Shown here one piece after another: positions 56,640 to 64,000 of a stretch of DNA of 64,000 nucleotides. Position numbers and translations under genes: made by a program. Position 1 is the first letter of the stretch. Each line of letters opens with the position of its first letter. The notes under the pieces are model-generated. The model had not been told where the DNA came from. It saw nothing but the letters and a program-made list of their open reading frames with translations, and did not search any database. This DNA comes from Acinetobacter sp. ASP199 (GTDB lineage Bacteria > Pseudomonadota > Gammaproteobacteria > Pseudomonadales > Moraxellaceae), in the NCBI RefSeq assembly GCF_022700675.1, contig NZ_CP062182.1, positions 1 to 64,000 of the forward strand, in the 5' to 3' direction.

Positions 56640-57092
56640 ATGACTGATACTTTGCGTCCCGAATTCTGGAAATACTATACCCTGAACCAAATGAAGCCTC
56701 AGGAATGGGAGGCATTATGTGATGGTTGTGGGCTCTGCTGCCTCATCAAGTTTGAAGATGAAGATACTCAGGAAGTCACCTATACACGCGTTGCCTGTAA
56801 ACTGCTTGACTGCCAAACGGCACGCTGTTCGAATTATCCCAACCGTTTACAGTTTGTTCCTGACTGTATTCAGCTTACGCCTGAAAAATTGGCAGCGATT
56901 CACTGGTTGCCAGCCAGTTGCGCCTATCGCAGAGTTGCAGAAGGAAAGCAGTTGCCATCTTGGCACTATCTGATTAGTGGTTCACGTGAAAGTGTGATTA
57001 AAGCACGCAAGTCTGCTGCAGGTCGCTGCTTGAGTGAGCTTGAAGTCGATGAAGACGAAATGGAAGACCATATTGTGCGCTGGGTGCGCTAG
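56640..57092 (+). CDS. ycgN: YcgN-family cysteine-cluster protein
   Basis: A 150-residue protein of the UPF0260/YkgJ (CxxCxxCC) family. The cysteine cluster CDGCGLCCLIKFEDED is at about residues 28-43, with more Cys in VACKLLDCQTARCSNYPNR, consistent with Fe-S or zinc binding. Its role is unknown. It is convergent with the GGDEF-EAL gene. Confidence 0.9.
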   Translation: MTDTLRPEFWKYYTLNQMKPQEWEALCDGCGLCCLIKFEDEDTQEVTYTRVACKLLDCQTARCSNYPNRLQFVPDCIQLTPEKLAAIHWLPASCAYRRVAEGKQLPSWHYLISGSRESVIKARKSAAGRCLSELEVDEDEMEDHIVRWVR

Positions 57093-57102
57093 AACTTTCG
57101 AT

Positions 57103-59238
57103 CTAACACACGGTGCTATGCAGTAATTCTTGTGCTGCGTTGCCTGCCATTGGCCGATAAAAATAGAAACCTTGTCCGATCTGGCAGTCACACTTAATCA
57201 AGGTAGAAAGTTGCTCGGTATTTTCAATACCTTCCACTAGCACATCGAGCTCAATACTGGAACCGATCTGGGTAATGGCTTTGACAATCGCTAATGCAGA
57301 GGGGTCAGTATTCAGCCGTTTCACAAAGTTACGGTCAATCTTGATACAGTCCACCGGATATTCCTGCAAACGGGTCAAGGAAGAATGGCCGGTACCGAAG
57401 TCATCTATGGAAATATGAATGCCAGCCTGTTTTAGCAAGTTCAGAGCCCGGATCACATAATTAGCCCCACGTTCTGACAGGCTTTGTTCAGTAATTTCCA
57501 GTTCCACCTTGTCGACTGGAATATCAAAGCGAGACAGCCGTTCTAATAACTTTTCAGCATAATCATCACGCAGGAATTCGACGGGTGCTGCGTTGATCGA
57601 AATTGGGAGAATCTCTAGACCCTGTTCCAGCCAGTTGGTCATATCCTCAAAGACTTTCAGCTGCATGGTTTCGCTGATGCGTGAGGCCAGTTCATAATCC
57701 TGAAAGGCACAGAAAATATGGGACGGCAGCTGAATCTGATGATGCTGATCCTCCCAGCGCAGCAGGGCTTCAAAACCAATTACCGCACCATCAGATAAAC
57801 GTACTTTGGGTTGATAGTAAGGAATAATCTGATTTGAATTAATAATTTTACGCGCCAAAATCAGCTGACGGGTCATTTTGTCCAGCGATTCAAACATTTC
57901 CTGACTGAACATGCGGATACCACCGCGACCACTATTTTTCAGATCATTCAGTGCGATATCGGCACATTTTAATAAATTAGAACTGTTAATGGCATCCCGG
58001 GGATAAATTGCGCCACCCACACTGATACCACTATTAATGATTCTACCGGCATAACTGATCGGCATTTCCATCTGCTGACAGACCTTTTTAGCCACCTCTA
58101 ACAGCTGTGATTCATGCTCAAGATTTTGAACCAAGACAGCAAATTCATCACCACCTAAACGAGCAACGATGGTTTCAGGACCAAGATTATTCTGGAAGCG
58201 TTCACCCAGGACATGTAAAAGATGGTCGCCGGCGATATGCCCTAAGGTATCATTAATATGCTTGAAATAGTCCAGATCGATGAGAAGCAATCCTGCTTGG
58301 CTCTGTTGTTGCCGTGCCTTGAACAGGGTACGTTTAAACTGTTTATAGAAGGTACGGCGGTTATACAGCCCAGTCAGTTCATCAATTTCCGTCACTGCTT
58401 TCAGTCGTGTTTCAACCCGTTTTTGCTGGCTAACATTTCGTGAAACGCATAGGATTTGTCGAGTCACATTGTGCTCATCCACTATTGGAGTAAGTAAATT
58501 ATCCCAATACTCTGGCGCTTGATTCTCTAGCTGGCTAATACCTGCAAAACGGGCATTCATGCCTTGGGCAGCACGCTTGAGCGCACGCCTGCCAGATGGA
58601 CGCACTTCGGCAGGCAGCAGATTCAGCCAGGACATACCAAACTGCTGTTCGCTTTCAGACAGTCCCAAAGCCTGTCGGCCTGAACGGTTCACATGGCTCA
58701 ATTTGCCATCTGGCGTGATGATTTTAATACAGTCTAGGCTCGCATCCAGCATATTTTGCTGGGTAGCAATCATCTGAGAAAGTTGTTGCTGGATTTCAAA
58801 ATAATCATGCACATCGGTCAGGGTGATGGCCCAGTACAGCAGGCTATCCGCTGAATAATGAAACTTCATGTTCAGCAGACACATGTGATAACACTGATCC
58901 GGTTTCTGGATCCGGCATTGGAATTCTGCATTCTGACGTTTATTCAGTGCAGTATGCCATTCGCTAATGAAATTAGATAAATCCTCAGGATGAATAAACT
59001 GTTGCCAGTGTTCCCGGCCGTGCTGATTCAGGTCAATCCCAAGATAGTCCTGCATGGCTGTATTAAAATATTCAATTTCATCCCGAGTCTGCAACCACAT
59101 GGGTTGAGGGAGGGCATCGGCAAAATGCTGGATATGTGACAGCTCTGGGTCAGTAGTCGACCTGAAAGTGTTCGAGTGTAAAGAATCCGGTGATTCAACC
59201 CGGGCAAATGCGTCCAAATTCTGCTTATCAAATTGCAT
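57103..59238 (-). CDS. PAS-PAS-GGDEF-EAL cyclic-di-GMP signalling protein
   Basis: A 711-residue protein: two PAS domains (about 40-160 and 165-290), a GGDEF domain with intact motif RLGGDEFAVLV, and an EAL domain with intact EALLRW and DDFGTGHSSLTRL. No membrane segment is seen, so it is cytoplasmic. Both catalytic motifs are intact by eye, so it may make or hydrolyse c-di-GMP, or use GGDEF to regulate EAL. The PAS signals are unknown. Confidence 0.92.
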   Translation of the reverse strand: MQFDKQNLDAFARVESPDSLHSNTFRSTTDPELSHIQHFADALPQPMWLQTRDEIEYFNTAMQDYLGIDLNQHGREHWQQFIHPEDLSNFISEWHTALNKRQNAEFQCRIQKPDQCYHMCLLNMKFHYSADSLLYWAITLTDVHDYFEIQQQLSQMIATQQNMLDASLDCIKIITPDGKLSHVNRSGRQALGLSESEQQFGMSWLNLLPAEVRPSGRRALKRAAQGMNARFAGISQLENQAPEYWDNLLTPIVDEHNVTRQILCVSRNVSQQKRVETRLKAVTEIDELTGLYNRRTFYKQFKRTLFKARQQQSQAGLLLIDLDYFKHINDTLGHIAGDHLLHVLGERFQNNLGPETIVARLGGDEFAVLVQNLEHESQLLEVAKKVCQQMEMPISYAGRIINSGISVGGAIYPRDAINSSNLLKCADIALNDLKNSGRGGIRMFSQEMFESLDKMTRQLILARKIINSNQIIPYYQPKVRLSDGAVIGFEALLRWEDQHHQIQLPSHIFCAFQDYELASRISETMQLKVFEDMTNWLEQGLEILPISINAAPVEFLRDDYAEKLLERLSRFDIPVDKVELEITEQSLSERGANYVIRALNLLKQAGIHISIDDFGTGHSSLTRLQEYPVDCIKIDRNFVKRLNTDPSALAIVKAITQIGSSIELDVLVEGIENTEQLSTLIKCDCQIGQGFYFYRPMAGNAAQELLHSTVC

Positions 59239-59502
59239 GTATTCACCGATACAGAGGTTTTATTTGATCTAACCTCGGACCCACTTATCTATTATTAGAA
59301 TAAAAGAACATTAATTCAGCACTAGCTGATCTAAACAGAATATGATCAAATTTGTATGAAGGTGCAAGGTCTAATTCACTTGAAATGATAAAAAATACTG
59401 TCATATGTCGGTACAGAGACGGAAGGTAGACTAACTTCATATTCGGAATTAAAAACAGCTAATGCTAGAATGCCAACAGATTAAAAGTGAGCCCATTATA
59501 AA

Positions 59503-60777
59503 ATGTCAGACAGCCATATCCCTCTTCCTGAACGTTTGAGGCCACGTGACCTCAGGGAAATTATTGGGCAGGATCATCTGCTCGGTGAAAATGCACCTTT
59601 ACGTCAGATGATTGATCAGGGACATTTACCGTCTATCATTTTCTGGGGTCCACCTGGTGTAGGTAAAACCACAATTGCACTGTTACTGGCACAGGCAGTG
59701 GATCGGCCCTTTGTCAGCCTGTCTGCATTAAATACCGGGGTGAAAGAACTCCGTGAAGTGATAGCGGACGGTGGTGATCTGCTGACCCCCGTGGTATTTA
59801 TTGATGAGATTCACCGTTTTAATAAATCTCAGCAGGATGCCCTGTTAAATGCGGTCGAAAAGGGCAAGATCACCCTGATTGGTGCCACCACCGAAAATCC
59901 ATCTTTTGAAGTCAACAGTGCCTTGTTGTCACGTTGTCAGGTTTATAGCCTAAATGCTTTAAGTGCTGAGGCGATTGAGACCTTACTTATTCAGGCCATT
60001 CAATCCGATAACTTTCTGCAGGAACGTCATATCCAGATTGAAGAATTTGATGCCCTGATTCAGTTTGCTGCAGGCGATGCACGTAAGGCACTTAACCTAT
60101 TAGATCTGGTTGCCAGTACTTTTGAGCCGGATATGGAAAATATCATCACGAACGCTGTGGTGGTAAAAGTAGCGCAGCAAAATATTGCCCGCTATGACAA
60201 GTCTGGTGAACAGCATTATGATCTGGTCTCTGCTTTTATTAAATCGATTCGTGGCAGTGATCCGGACGCGGCGCTGTACTGGATGGCACGGATGTTAAAG
60301 GGTGGTGAAGATCCAGTCTTTATTGCACGCCGTATGCTGATTGCAGCATCTGAAGATATTGGTAACTCCAATCCAAACGCATTGTTGTTGGCGGGGGAAT
60401 GCTTCCGTTCCGTTCAGGCCGTTGGAATGCCGGAATGCCGGATTATATTGGGACAATGTGCAGTTTACTTGGCCACCAGTGCCAAGAGCAACAGCACCTA
60501 TCTGGCCATCAATAAGGCTATGGAACTGGCAGATAAAACTTCTAATCTGCCGGTCCCTCTACATTTACGTAATGCACCGACCAAGCTGATGAAAGAGCAG
60601 GGCTATGGTGTGGACTATCTGTATCCGCATAATTATCCGGAACACTTTGTACTACAGGATTATATGCCGCCGGAACTGAAAGGAACCAGGCTATACGAGT
60701 CGGCACGGAATAAACGTGAGGTTGAGGGAGAACGTTTACAGCAACGTCGCTGGCAACAACAGCAACAGCAGCAATAA
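59503..60777 (+). CDS. rarA: Replication-associated recombination protein A (AAA+ ATPase)
   Basis: RarA/MgsA acts at stalled forks. The 424-residue protein has Walker A GPPGVGKTT, Walker B VFIDEIHRFNKSQQDALL, sensor IGATTENPSF and the C-terminal MgsA-type region. It ends with a glutamine-rich tail RRWQQQQQQQ (codons CAA/CAG repeated), which is an in-frame low-complexity tract that could vary in length. Confidence 0.94.
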   Translation: MSDSHIPLPERLRPRDLREIIGQDHLLGENAPLRQMIDQGHLPSIIFWGPPGVGKTTIALLLAQAVDRPFVSLSALNTGVKELREVIADGGDLLTPVVFIDEIHRFNKSQQDALLNAVEKGKITLIGATTENPSFEVNSALLSRCQVYSLNALSAEAIETLLIQAIQSDNFLQERHIQIEEFDALIQFAAGDARKALNLLDLVASTFEPDMENIITNAVVVKVAQQNIARYDKSGEQHYDLVSAFIKSIRGSDPDAALYWMARMLKGGEDPVFIARRMLIAASEDIGNSNPNALLLAGECFRSVQAVGMPECRIILGQCAVYLATSAKSNSTYLAINKAMELADKTSNLPVPLHLRNAPTKLMKEQGYGVDYLYPHNYPEHFVLQDYMPPELKGTRLYESARNKREVEGERLQQRRWQQQQQQQ

Positions 60778-60910
60778 AAATTTCTACGGACATCTACTAC
60801 TTATCCTTTTAGGTGTCCATTTTTATTGGTTTCCCTGGCGAGAGTTGTATTGTCAACTTGGATTGAACTCAGTAGCAAGCACATCACTTTTTTAGAAATA
60901 GGGCAGGGAT

Positions 60911-61038
60911 ACAAAAAAAAAGCCCAGTTCAGGGAGAACCGGGCTACAAATAGGATGTCCTTGGGGAGATACATCCTAGAGAGTAGAGAAAAATTCTGGT
61001 TGGCAGGTCTAGTGAAAATAACGTCTAAGACCCTGACC
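60911..61038 (-). ncRNA. Candidate trans-acting small RNA
   Basis: On the minus strand, a promoter-like TTAAAG (61067-61072), a 16-base spacer and TATAGC (61045-61050) precede about 128 nt with no good ORF. An 8-bp hairpin TAGGATGT/ACATCCTA (60951-60978) carries a loop with CTCCCC. It is followed by a 10-bp hairpin (60921-60945) and T9, a clear intrinsic terminator. The terminator stem has a G-U pair on the minus strand but A-C on the plus strand, supporting this direction. The C-rich loop resembles anti-Shine-Dalgarno seeds of bacterial small RNAs. No family is recognised. Confidence 0.6.
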
Positions 61039-61136
61039 TTGTCCGCTATAGAAATGATTTTAAGAGCTTTAACCACAGATGTAAAAACGGTCATTTTTAT
61101 TAATAGAATTCGTTTTTTCGATGATTGTGGCAGGCG

Positions 61137-61163
61137 ATAAAAAAACCGAGCTAGGCAGCCCGG
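61137..61163 (-). terminator. Terminator overlapping the end of the first YrbL gene
   Basis: On the minus strand AACCG.GC/GC.CGGTT pair around the TAG stop, with T7 after. The stop codon is within the hairpin. Confidence 0.75.
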
Positions 61164-61816
61164 TTTTCGATTTGATTCTGCTGAGCAGACTGCAGCAGTT
61201 CATCCATTTTATGGCGGATGCGACCCTCAATCTTGCGCACATTCTTGGCATTCAGAGATTTGCTCATGGCACGTAGCGGGATAAACAGTTTATCTCCCAT
61301 GCCATCAACCAGCACAAACTCCGGTTTGCCACTACGCTTTTCACTGTACATAATGCCGGCAATATTCACTTCGCCATACACAATATGCAGATCGCAGCAG
61401 GCATTAAAGAATTCATCCAGTGCTTTGGCATGTGTATCATTAAACTCACCCGTACGGCAGAGTTCGTGCAGGGTCATGCCTTTACCATTCGGGCTGATAA
61501 TTTTCTCGACAACCAGTCCTAAGCCTTGATCTGTTTCTACAAAGCCATAGGGTGTTTCAATCGGGAAACTAAAAGTATTGTGCTTATAGTGATTTTTGCA
61601 GAGTTGTAGATATTGCAATAACTCACGGCGGAACTGCTTATATACACCTTGGGCATGCCCACGTTTAAAACGGCCGAGATGTGCCCATTCACCGTCCTCA
61701 TTGATGCGGTTTGGGTTCATCACTTTAATGGCTTTACTTTCATCAGTTGGATGCTGATAAACCAGTTTATAACCGCCTTTGCCCAAAAGGGTAAGATCAG
61801 TAAGTTGATACATCAT
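61151..61816 (-). CDS. yrbL: YrbL-family kinase-like protein (copy 1)
   Basis: A 221-residue protein of the YrbL (PhoP-regulated) family. The N-terminus LGKGGYKLVYQHPTDESKAIKVMNP resembles a Gly-rich loop followed by the nucleotide-binding Lys of protein kinases, and LHIVYGEVNIAGIMY with FVLVDGMGD resembles the catalytic and metal loops. Kinase fold is inferred; activity has not been established for this protein. A close paralogue lies 162 bases upstream on the same strand. Confidence 0.83.
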   Translation of the reverse strand: MMYQLTDLTLLGKGGYKLVYQHPTDESKAIKVMNPNRINEDGEWAHLGRFKRGHAQGVYKQFRRELLQYLQLCKNHYKHNTFSFPIETPYGFVETDQGLGLVVEKIISPNGKGMTLHELCRTGEFNDTHAKALDEFFNACCDLHIVYGEVNIAGIMYSEKRSGKPEFVLVDGMGDKLFIPLRAMSKSLNAKNVRKIEGRIRHKMDELLQSAQQNQIENRAA

Positions 61817-61978
61817 GGGGACCTGAATAGAATAATGGGAGAATTTTTAACCGTAATGTAACATAAAATATACGGAAAAGCCCAGCCTATATCCCTTATG
61901 AAAGGAGTTTAGGGGTAGTAAGCGCTTAAGAAATAAAGTGAATAACTGAGTCGTTCAGCTCAAAAAAAAGATTAGAAA

Positions 61979-62611
61979 TTAAGCTTGGAGTAGCCGTTGC
62001 ATTTGAGCCTTAATTTTAGCCTCGATTTTACGCACATTTTTAGCATTGATACGCTTGCTCATGGCACGTAATGGAATGAGCAGTTTTTCACCCATGCCAT
62101 CAACCAGAACAAATTCAGGCTTATTATTACGCTGTTCGGTATACATGATGCCAGCAATATTCACTTCACCATAGACAATATGCAGGTCACAACACTGATC
62201 GAAGAAGATATCCAAAGCCTGTGCATGTTTCTCAGTAAATTGTTTTTCACGACAAAGCTCGTGCAGGGTAATTCCTCTGCCATTTGGGCTGATAATTTTT
62301 TCAACGACTAGCCCCAAACCTTTATCGGTCTGAACAAAGCCATATGGAGTTTCAACGGGGAACTCAAACTGGTTGTGTTGATAGTGATTTTTACAGAGCT
62401 GTAAGTATTGCAATAGTTCACGGCGGAACTGTTTATACGCCCCTTGAGACAACTGGCGCTTGATCTTGCCATGACCTTTCCAGCCACCATCGAGATCCAC
62501 ACGATCCGGATTCATGATCTTGATAATCTTGTCATCTTGCTCGGGGTGCTGAAAAACAATTTTTGAGCATCCTTGGCCCAGACGGGTAAGTTCATCAATT
62601 TTATACATCAT
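61979..62611 (-). CDS. yrbL: YrbL-family kinase-like protein (copy 2)
   Basis: A 210-residue paralogue of the preceding gene. It shares long blocks, such as YKQFRRELLQYLQLCKNHY, TPYGFV, GLGLVVEKIISPNG and VYGEVNIAGIMY. The Gly-rich loop is LGQGCSKIVFQHPEQD and the Lys is in KIIKIMNPDR. The two proteins differ mainly at the C-terminus. The pair is probably a recent tandem duplication. Confidence 0.83.
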   Translation of the reverse strand: MMYKIDELTRLGQGCSKIVFQHPEQDDKIIKIMNPDRVDLDGGWKGHGKIKRQLSQGAYKQFRRELLQYLQLCKNHYQHNQFEFPVETPYGFVQTDKGLGLVVEKIISPNGRGITLHELCREKQFTEKHAQALDIFFDQCCDLHIVYGEVNIAGIMYTEQRNNKPEFVLVDGMGEKLLIPLRAMSKRINAKNVRKIEAKIKAQMQRLLQA

Positions 62612-62758
62612 GCAATGTTCCTGATAAGTCGAAGGATCTCATCCTAAGCCGATGGCAAATTGGACAGATGGGGTAATGCTACCTAAAAATAAGCAAAATT
62701 TCATGTGGTGACACGGAAATGATTTTTAAACTGATGATTTGCAAGTGTATAAAAATAA

Positions 62759-62785
62759 AAAAACCGAGCCATTCAGCCCGGTTTT
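62759..62785. terminator. Bidirectional terminator downstream of purC
   Basis: AACCGAGCC/GCCCGGTT-type stem with A7 before and T6 after, acting for purC on the minus strand. Confidence 0.8.
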
Positions 62786-62805
62786 TTGAATCTGTTATCG
62801 ACAGA

Positions 62806-63525
62806 TTAGATATTGTCTAAATCAATACCTAAACGTGCAGCAACTTCTTCATACGCTTCAACCACGCCGCCTAGGCCTTGGCGGAAACGGTCTTTGTCCA
62901 GTTTTTTCTTGGTGTCTTTGTCCCATAGACGGCAACCGTCTGGAGAGAATTCATCACCCAGTACGATACGGTCGTGGAACACACCGAATTCAAGTTTAAA
63001 GTCAACCAGAAGCATATTACCCGCTTCGAATAATGCTTTAAGCACTTCGTTCACTTGGTAAGTCAGTTCTTTCATTTTTGCCAGTTGTTCAGCTGTTGCC
63101 CAATCTAAAGCAATCGCTTGAGATTCGTTTACCATTGGATCGCCAAGAGCATCATCTTTAAAGAACAATTCGAATGTAGGAGGTGTTAACTCTTTACCTT
63201 CTTCAACACCAAGACGACGGCATAAAGAACCCGCAGCATAGTTACGTACCACACACTCTACAGGAATCATTTGAAGTTTCTTAACCAGTACTTCATTTGG
63301 TGTTAGCAATTTCTCAAAATGAGTTTCAATGCCAGCAGCTGCTAACTTTTCCATGATGAAGGCGTTAAAACGGTTATTCACCTTACCTTTACGATCCAGT
63401 TGTTCGATCTTTTCGCCATTAAATGCTGACGCATCGTCACGAAAAACTAAAATCAGGTGGTCTTCACTGTCTGTTGTATAGACAGATTTCGCTTTACCAG
63501 TATAGAGCAAGGTTTGTTTTAACAT
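62806..63525 (-). CDS. purC: Phosphoribosylaminoimidazole-succinocarboxamide synthase
   Basis: SAICAR synthase of purine synthesis, coupling aspartate to CAIR with ATP. The 239-residue protein has [17 protein letters not shown] at the N-terminus, [28 protein letters not shown] and a C-terminal [19 protein letters not shown]. It is downstream of a bamC-like gene on the same strand, 38 bases away, as in the dapA-bamC-purC order of E. coli. Confidence 0.96.
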   Translation of the reverse strand: MLKQTLLYTGKAKSVYTTDSEDHLILVFRDDASAFNGEKIEQLDRKGKVNNRFNAFIMEKLAAAGIETHFEKLLTPNEVLVKKLQMIPVECVVRNYAAGSLCRRLGVEEGKELTPPTFELFFKDDALGDPMVNESQAIALDWATAEQLAKMKELTYQVNEVLKALFEAGNMLLVDFKLEFGVFHDRIVLGDEFSPDGCRLWDKDTKKKLDKDRFRQGLGGVVEAYEEVAARLGIDLDNI

Positions 63526-63563
63526 GAGGGAACCTTCTACAAAAAAAAATACCTAGAAAATGT

Positions 63564-64000
63564 CTAGGCTGGCCAATTTTGGTAAATCTGGTTTAACAGT
63601 TCTGCTGCTTTTTCGCGGTCGGCAAAACTGTTATCAGGATTAAACACAGCCAGGGTGTTACTCGAACCTGCAGGAGAGAGTCTTAAAACATAGGTCTGCT
63701 GATCGACCTGAATCGTTACCTGGTAACGATCTTTGCTTTGACCAACGATGGAATGGTTAAGGCTGCTGAGCGTGGCAAGAGTATATTGCCATATTGTAGC
63801 AGCATTTCCATCAATTTTGAGCAACGGATTTTGATTTCCATCCATCACCAGCTGTGGCTTTCCCGTTATATCTGTAACAGTTTCATCCGTTTGAGTTGAA
63901 CGAACTGGCTCAGCAGAAGGGCGTGGCAGGGCAAAACGGTTACCACGCTCATTTTCCAGTTTTGGTGCATGTTCAATCGCAAGCGGATCTACTGTCGGAG
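63564..64000 (-). CDS. bamC: BamC-like outer-membrane assembly lipoprotein (partial, C-terminal part)
   Basis: The frame runs open to the window edge, so the N-terminus is missing. What is visible: a Pro-rich linker (LAIEHAPKLENERGNR), then a helix-grip domain with AATIWQYTLATLSSLNHSIVG, YQVTIQVDQQTYVLRL and a final helix ending LLNQIYQNWPA. Position before purC and this fold fit BamC (NlpB) of the BAM complex. Only one helix-grip domain is present at the C-terminus, whereas E. coli BamC has two. Identification rests on synteny and fold. Confidence 0.68.
   Translation of the reverse strand, partial: PTVDPLAIEHAPKLENERGNRFALPRPSAEPVRSTQTDETVTDITGKPQLVMDGNQNPLLKIDGNAATIWQYTLATLSSLNHSIVGQSKDRYQVTIQVDQQTYVLRLSPAGSSNTLAVFNPDNSFADREKAAELLNQIYQNWPA

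Noticed and set aside
60740..60777. CAA/CAG repeat at the end of rarA as a phase-variation tract
   Set aside because: It is short and in triplets, so length changes would only alter the Gln tail and not switch the gene off.
60826..61140. Open frame of 104 codons on the plus strand after rarA (and an overlapping minus-strand frame of 97 codons)
   Set aside because: They overlap the strong minus-strand terminator hairpin and a low-complexity A run, have no ribosome binding site and no domain-like composition. A small RNA explains the region better.

Overview
This is a chromosomal window from a gamma-proteobacterium of the genus Acinetobacter (Moraxellaceae). The evidence is the dnaA-dnaN-recF-gyrB start, the rRNA sequences, moderate-to-low GC, tandem AdeT1/2-type solute-binding proteins, and Pseudomonadales-type gene orders (ubiG-mupP-yciK, ribF-ileS-lspA-fkpB, bamC-purC). 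I cannot name the species. Base 1 is the first base of dnaA, so the assembly was probably rotated to that gene and nothing upstream of dnaA can be seen.

Layout. 0-6.3 kb: replication genes dnaA, dnaN, recF, gyrB. 6.8-7.5 kb: an AT-rich gene-free stretch with clustered DnaA boxes. 7.5-15.7 kb: a zinc alcohol dehydrogenase, an ABC-F ATPase, a pseudogene plus two intact AdeT-like binding proteins, erpA and a matrixin-type metallopeptidase. 15.8-18.5 kb: dnaK and grpE, each with a sigma32-like promoter. 18.8-19.7 kb: an IS5-family element whose transposase is split at an A9 run. 20-23.6 kb: an Arg/Gln-rich lipoprotein, an esterase, an acetoacetate-decarboxylase-like protein and a periplasmic cyclophilin. 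23.8-29.5 kb: a complete rRNA operon (16S, tRNA-Ile, tRNA-Ala, 23S, 5S). 29.8-38.8 kb: a PQQ-type sugar dehydrogenase, a tandem pair of GGA-hairpin small RNA candidates, the ribF-ileS-lspA-fkpB operon, a nucleosidase and a TetR regulator. 39-43.9 kb: a sulfonate uptake and desulfonation operon with two binding proteins. 44.2-50.1 kb: argA, two RcnB-like proteins, small hypothetical genes and yciK-mupP-ubiG. 50.3-57 kb: dsbA, a FabR-like regulator, rph, a 40-residue lipoprotein, nadC, ampD, murJ, a DUF1328 protein and a YcgN protein. 57-64 kb: a PAS-GGDEF-EAL protein, rarA, a second small RNA candidate, two tandem YrbL kinase-like proteins, purC and the end of bamC.

The most interesting signal is at about 31.08-31.49 kb. 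Read on the minus strand, two similar units about 260 bp apart each form four hairpins that present GGA in the loop (mostly AGGA, with CAGGAUG, CAGGAAG or CAGGAG around it). Each unit ends in a hairpin that doubles as an intrinsic terminator. This is the architecture of CsrA/RsmA-sequestering RNAs (CsrB, RsmX/Y/Z), so I propose a tandem pair of Csr/Rsm-type regulatory RNAs. Second-tier signals are the DnaA-box cluster downstream of gyrB, a minus-strand small RNA candidate at about 60.91-61.04 kb, the decayed third AdeT-like copy, and several tandem duplications (AdeT-like, SsuA, RcnB-like, YrbL).
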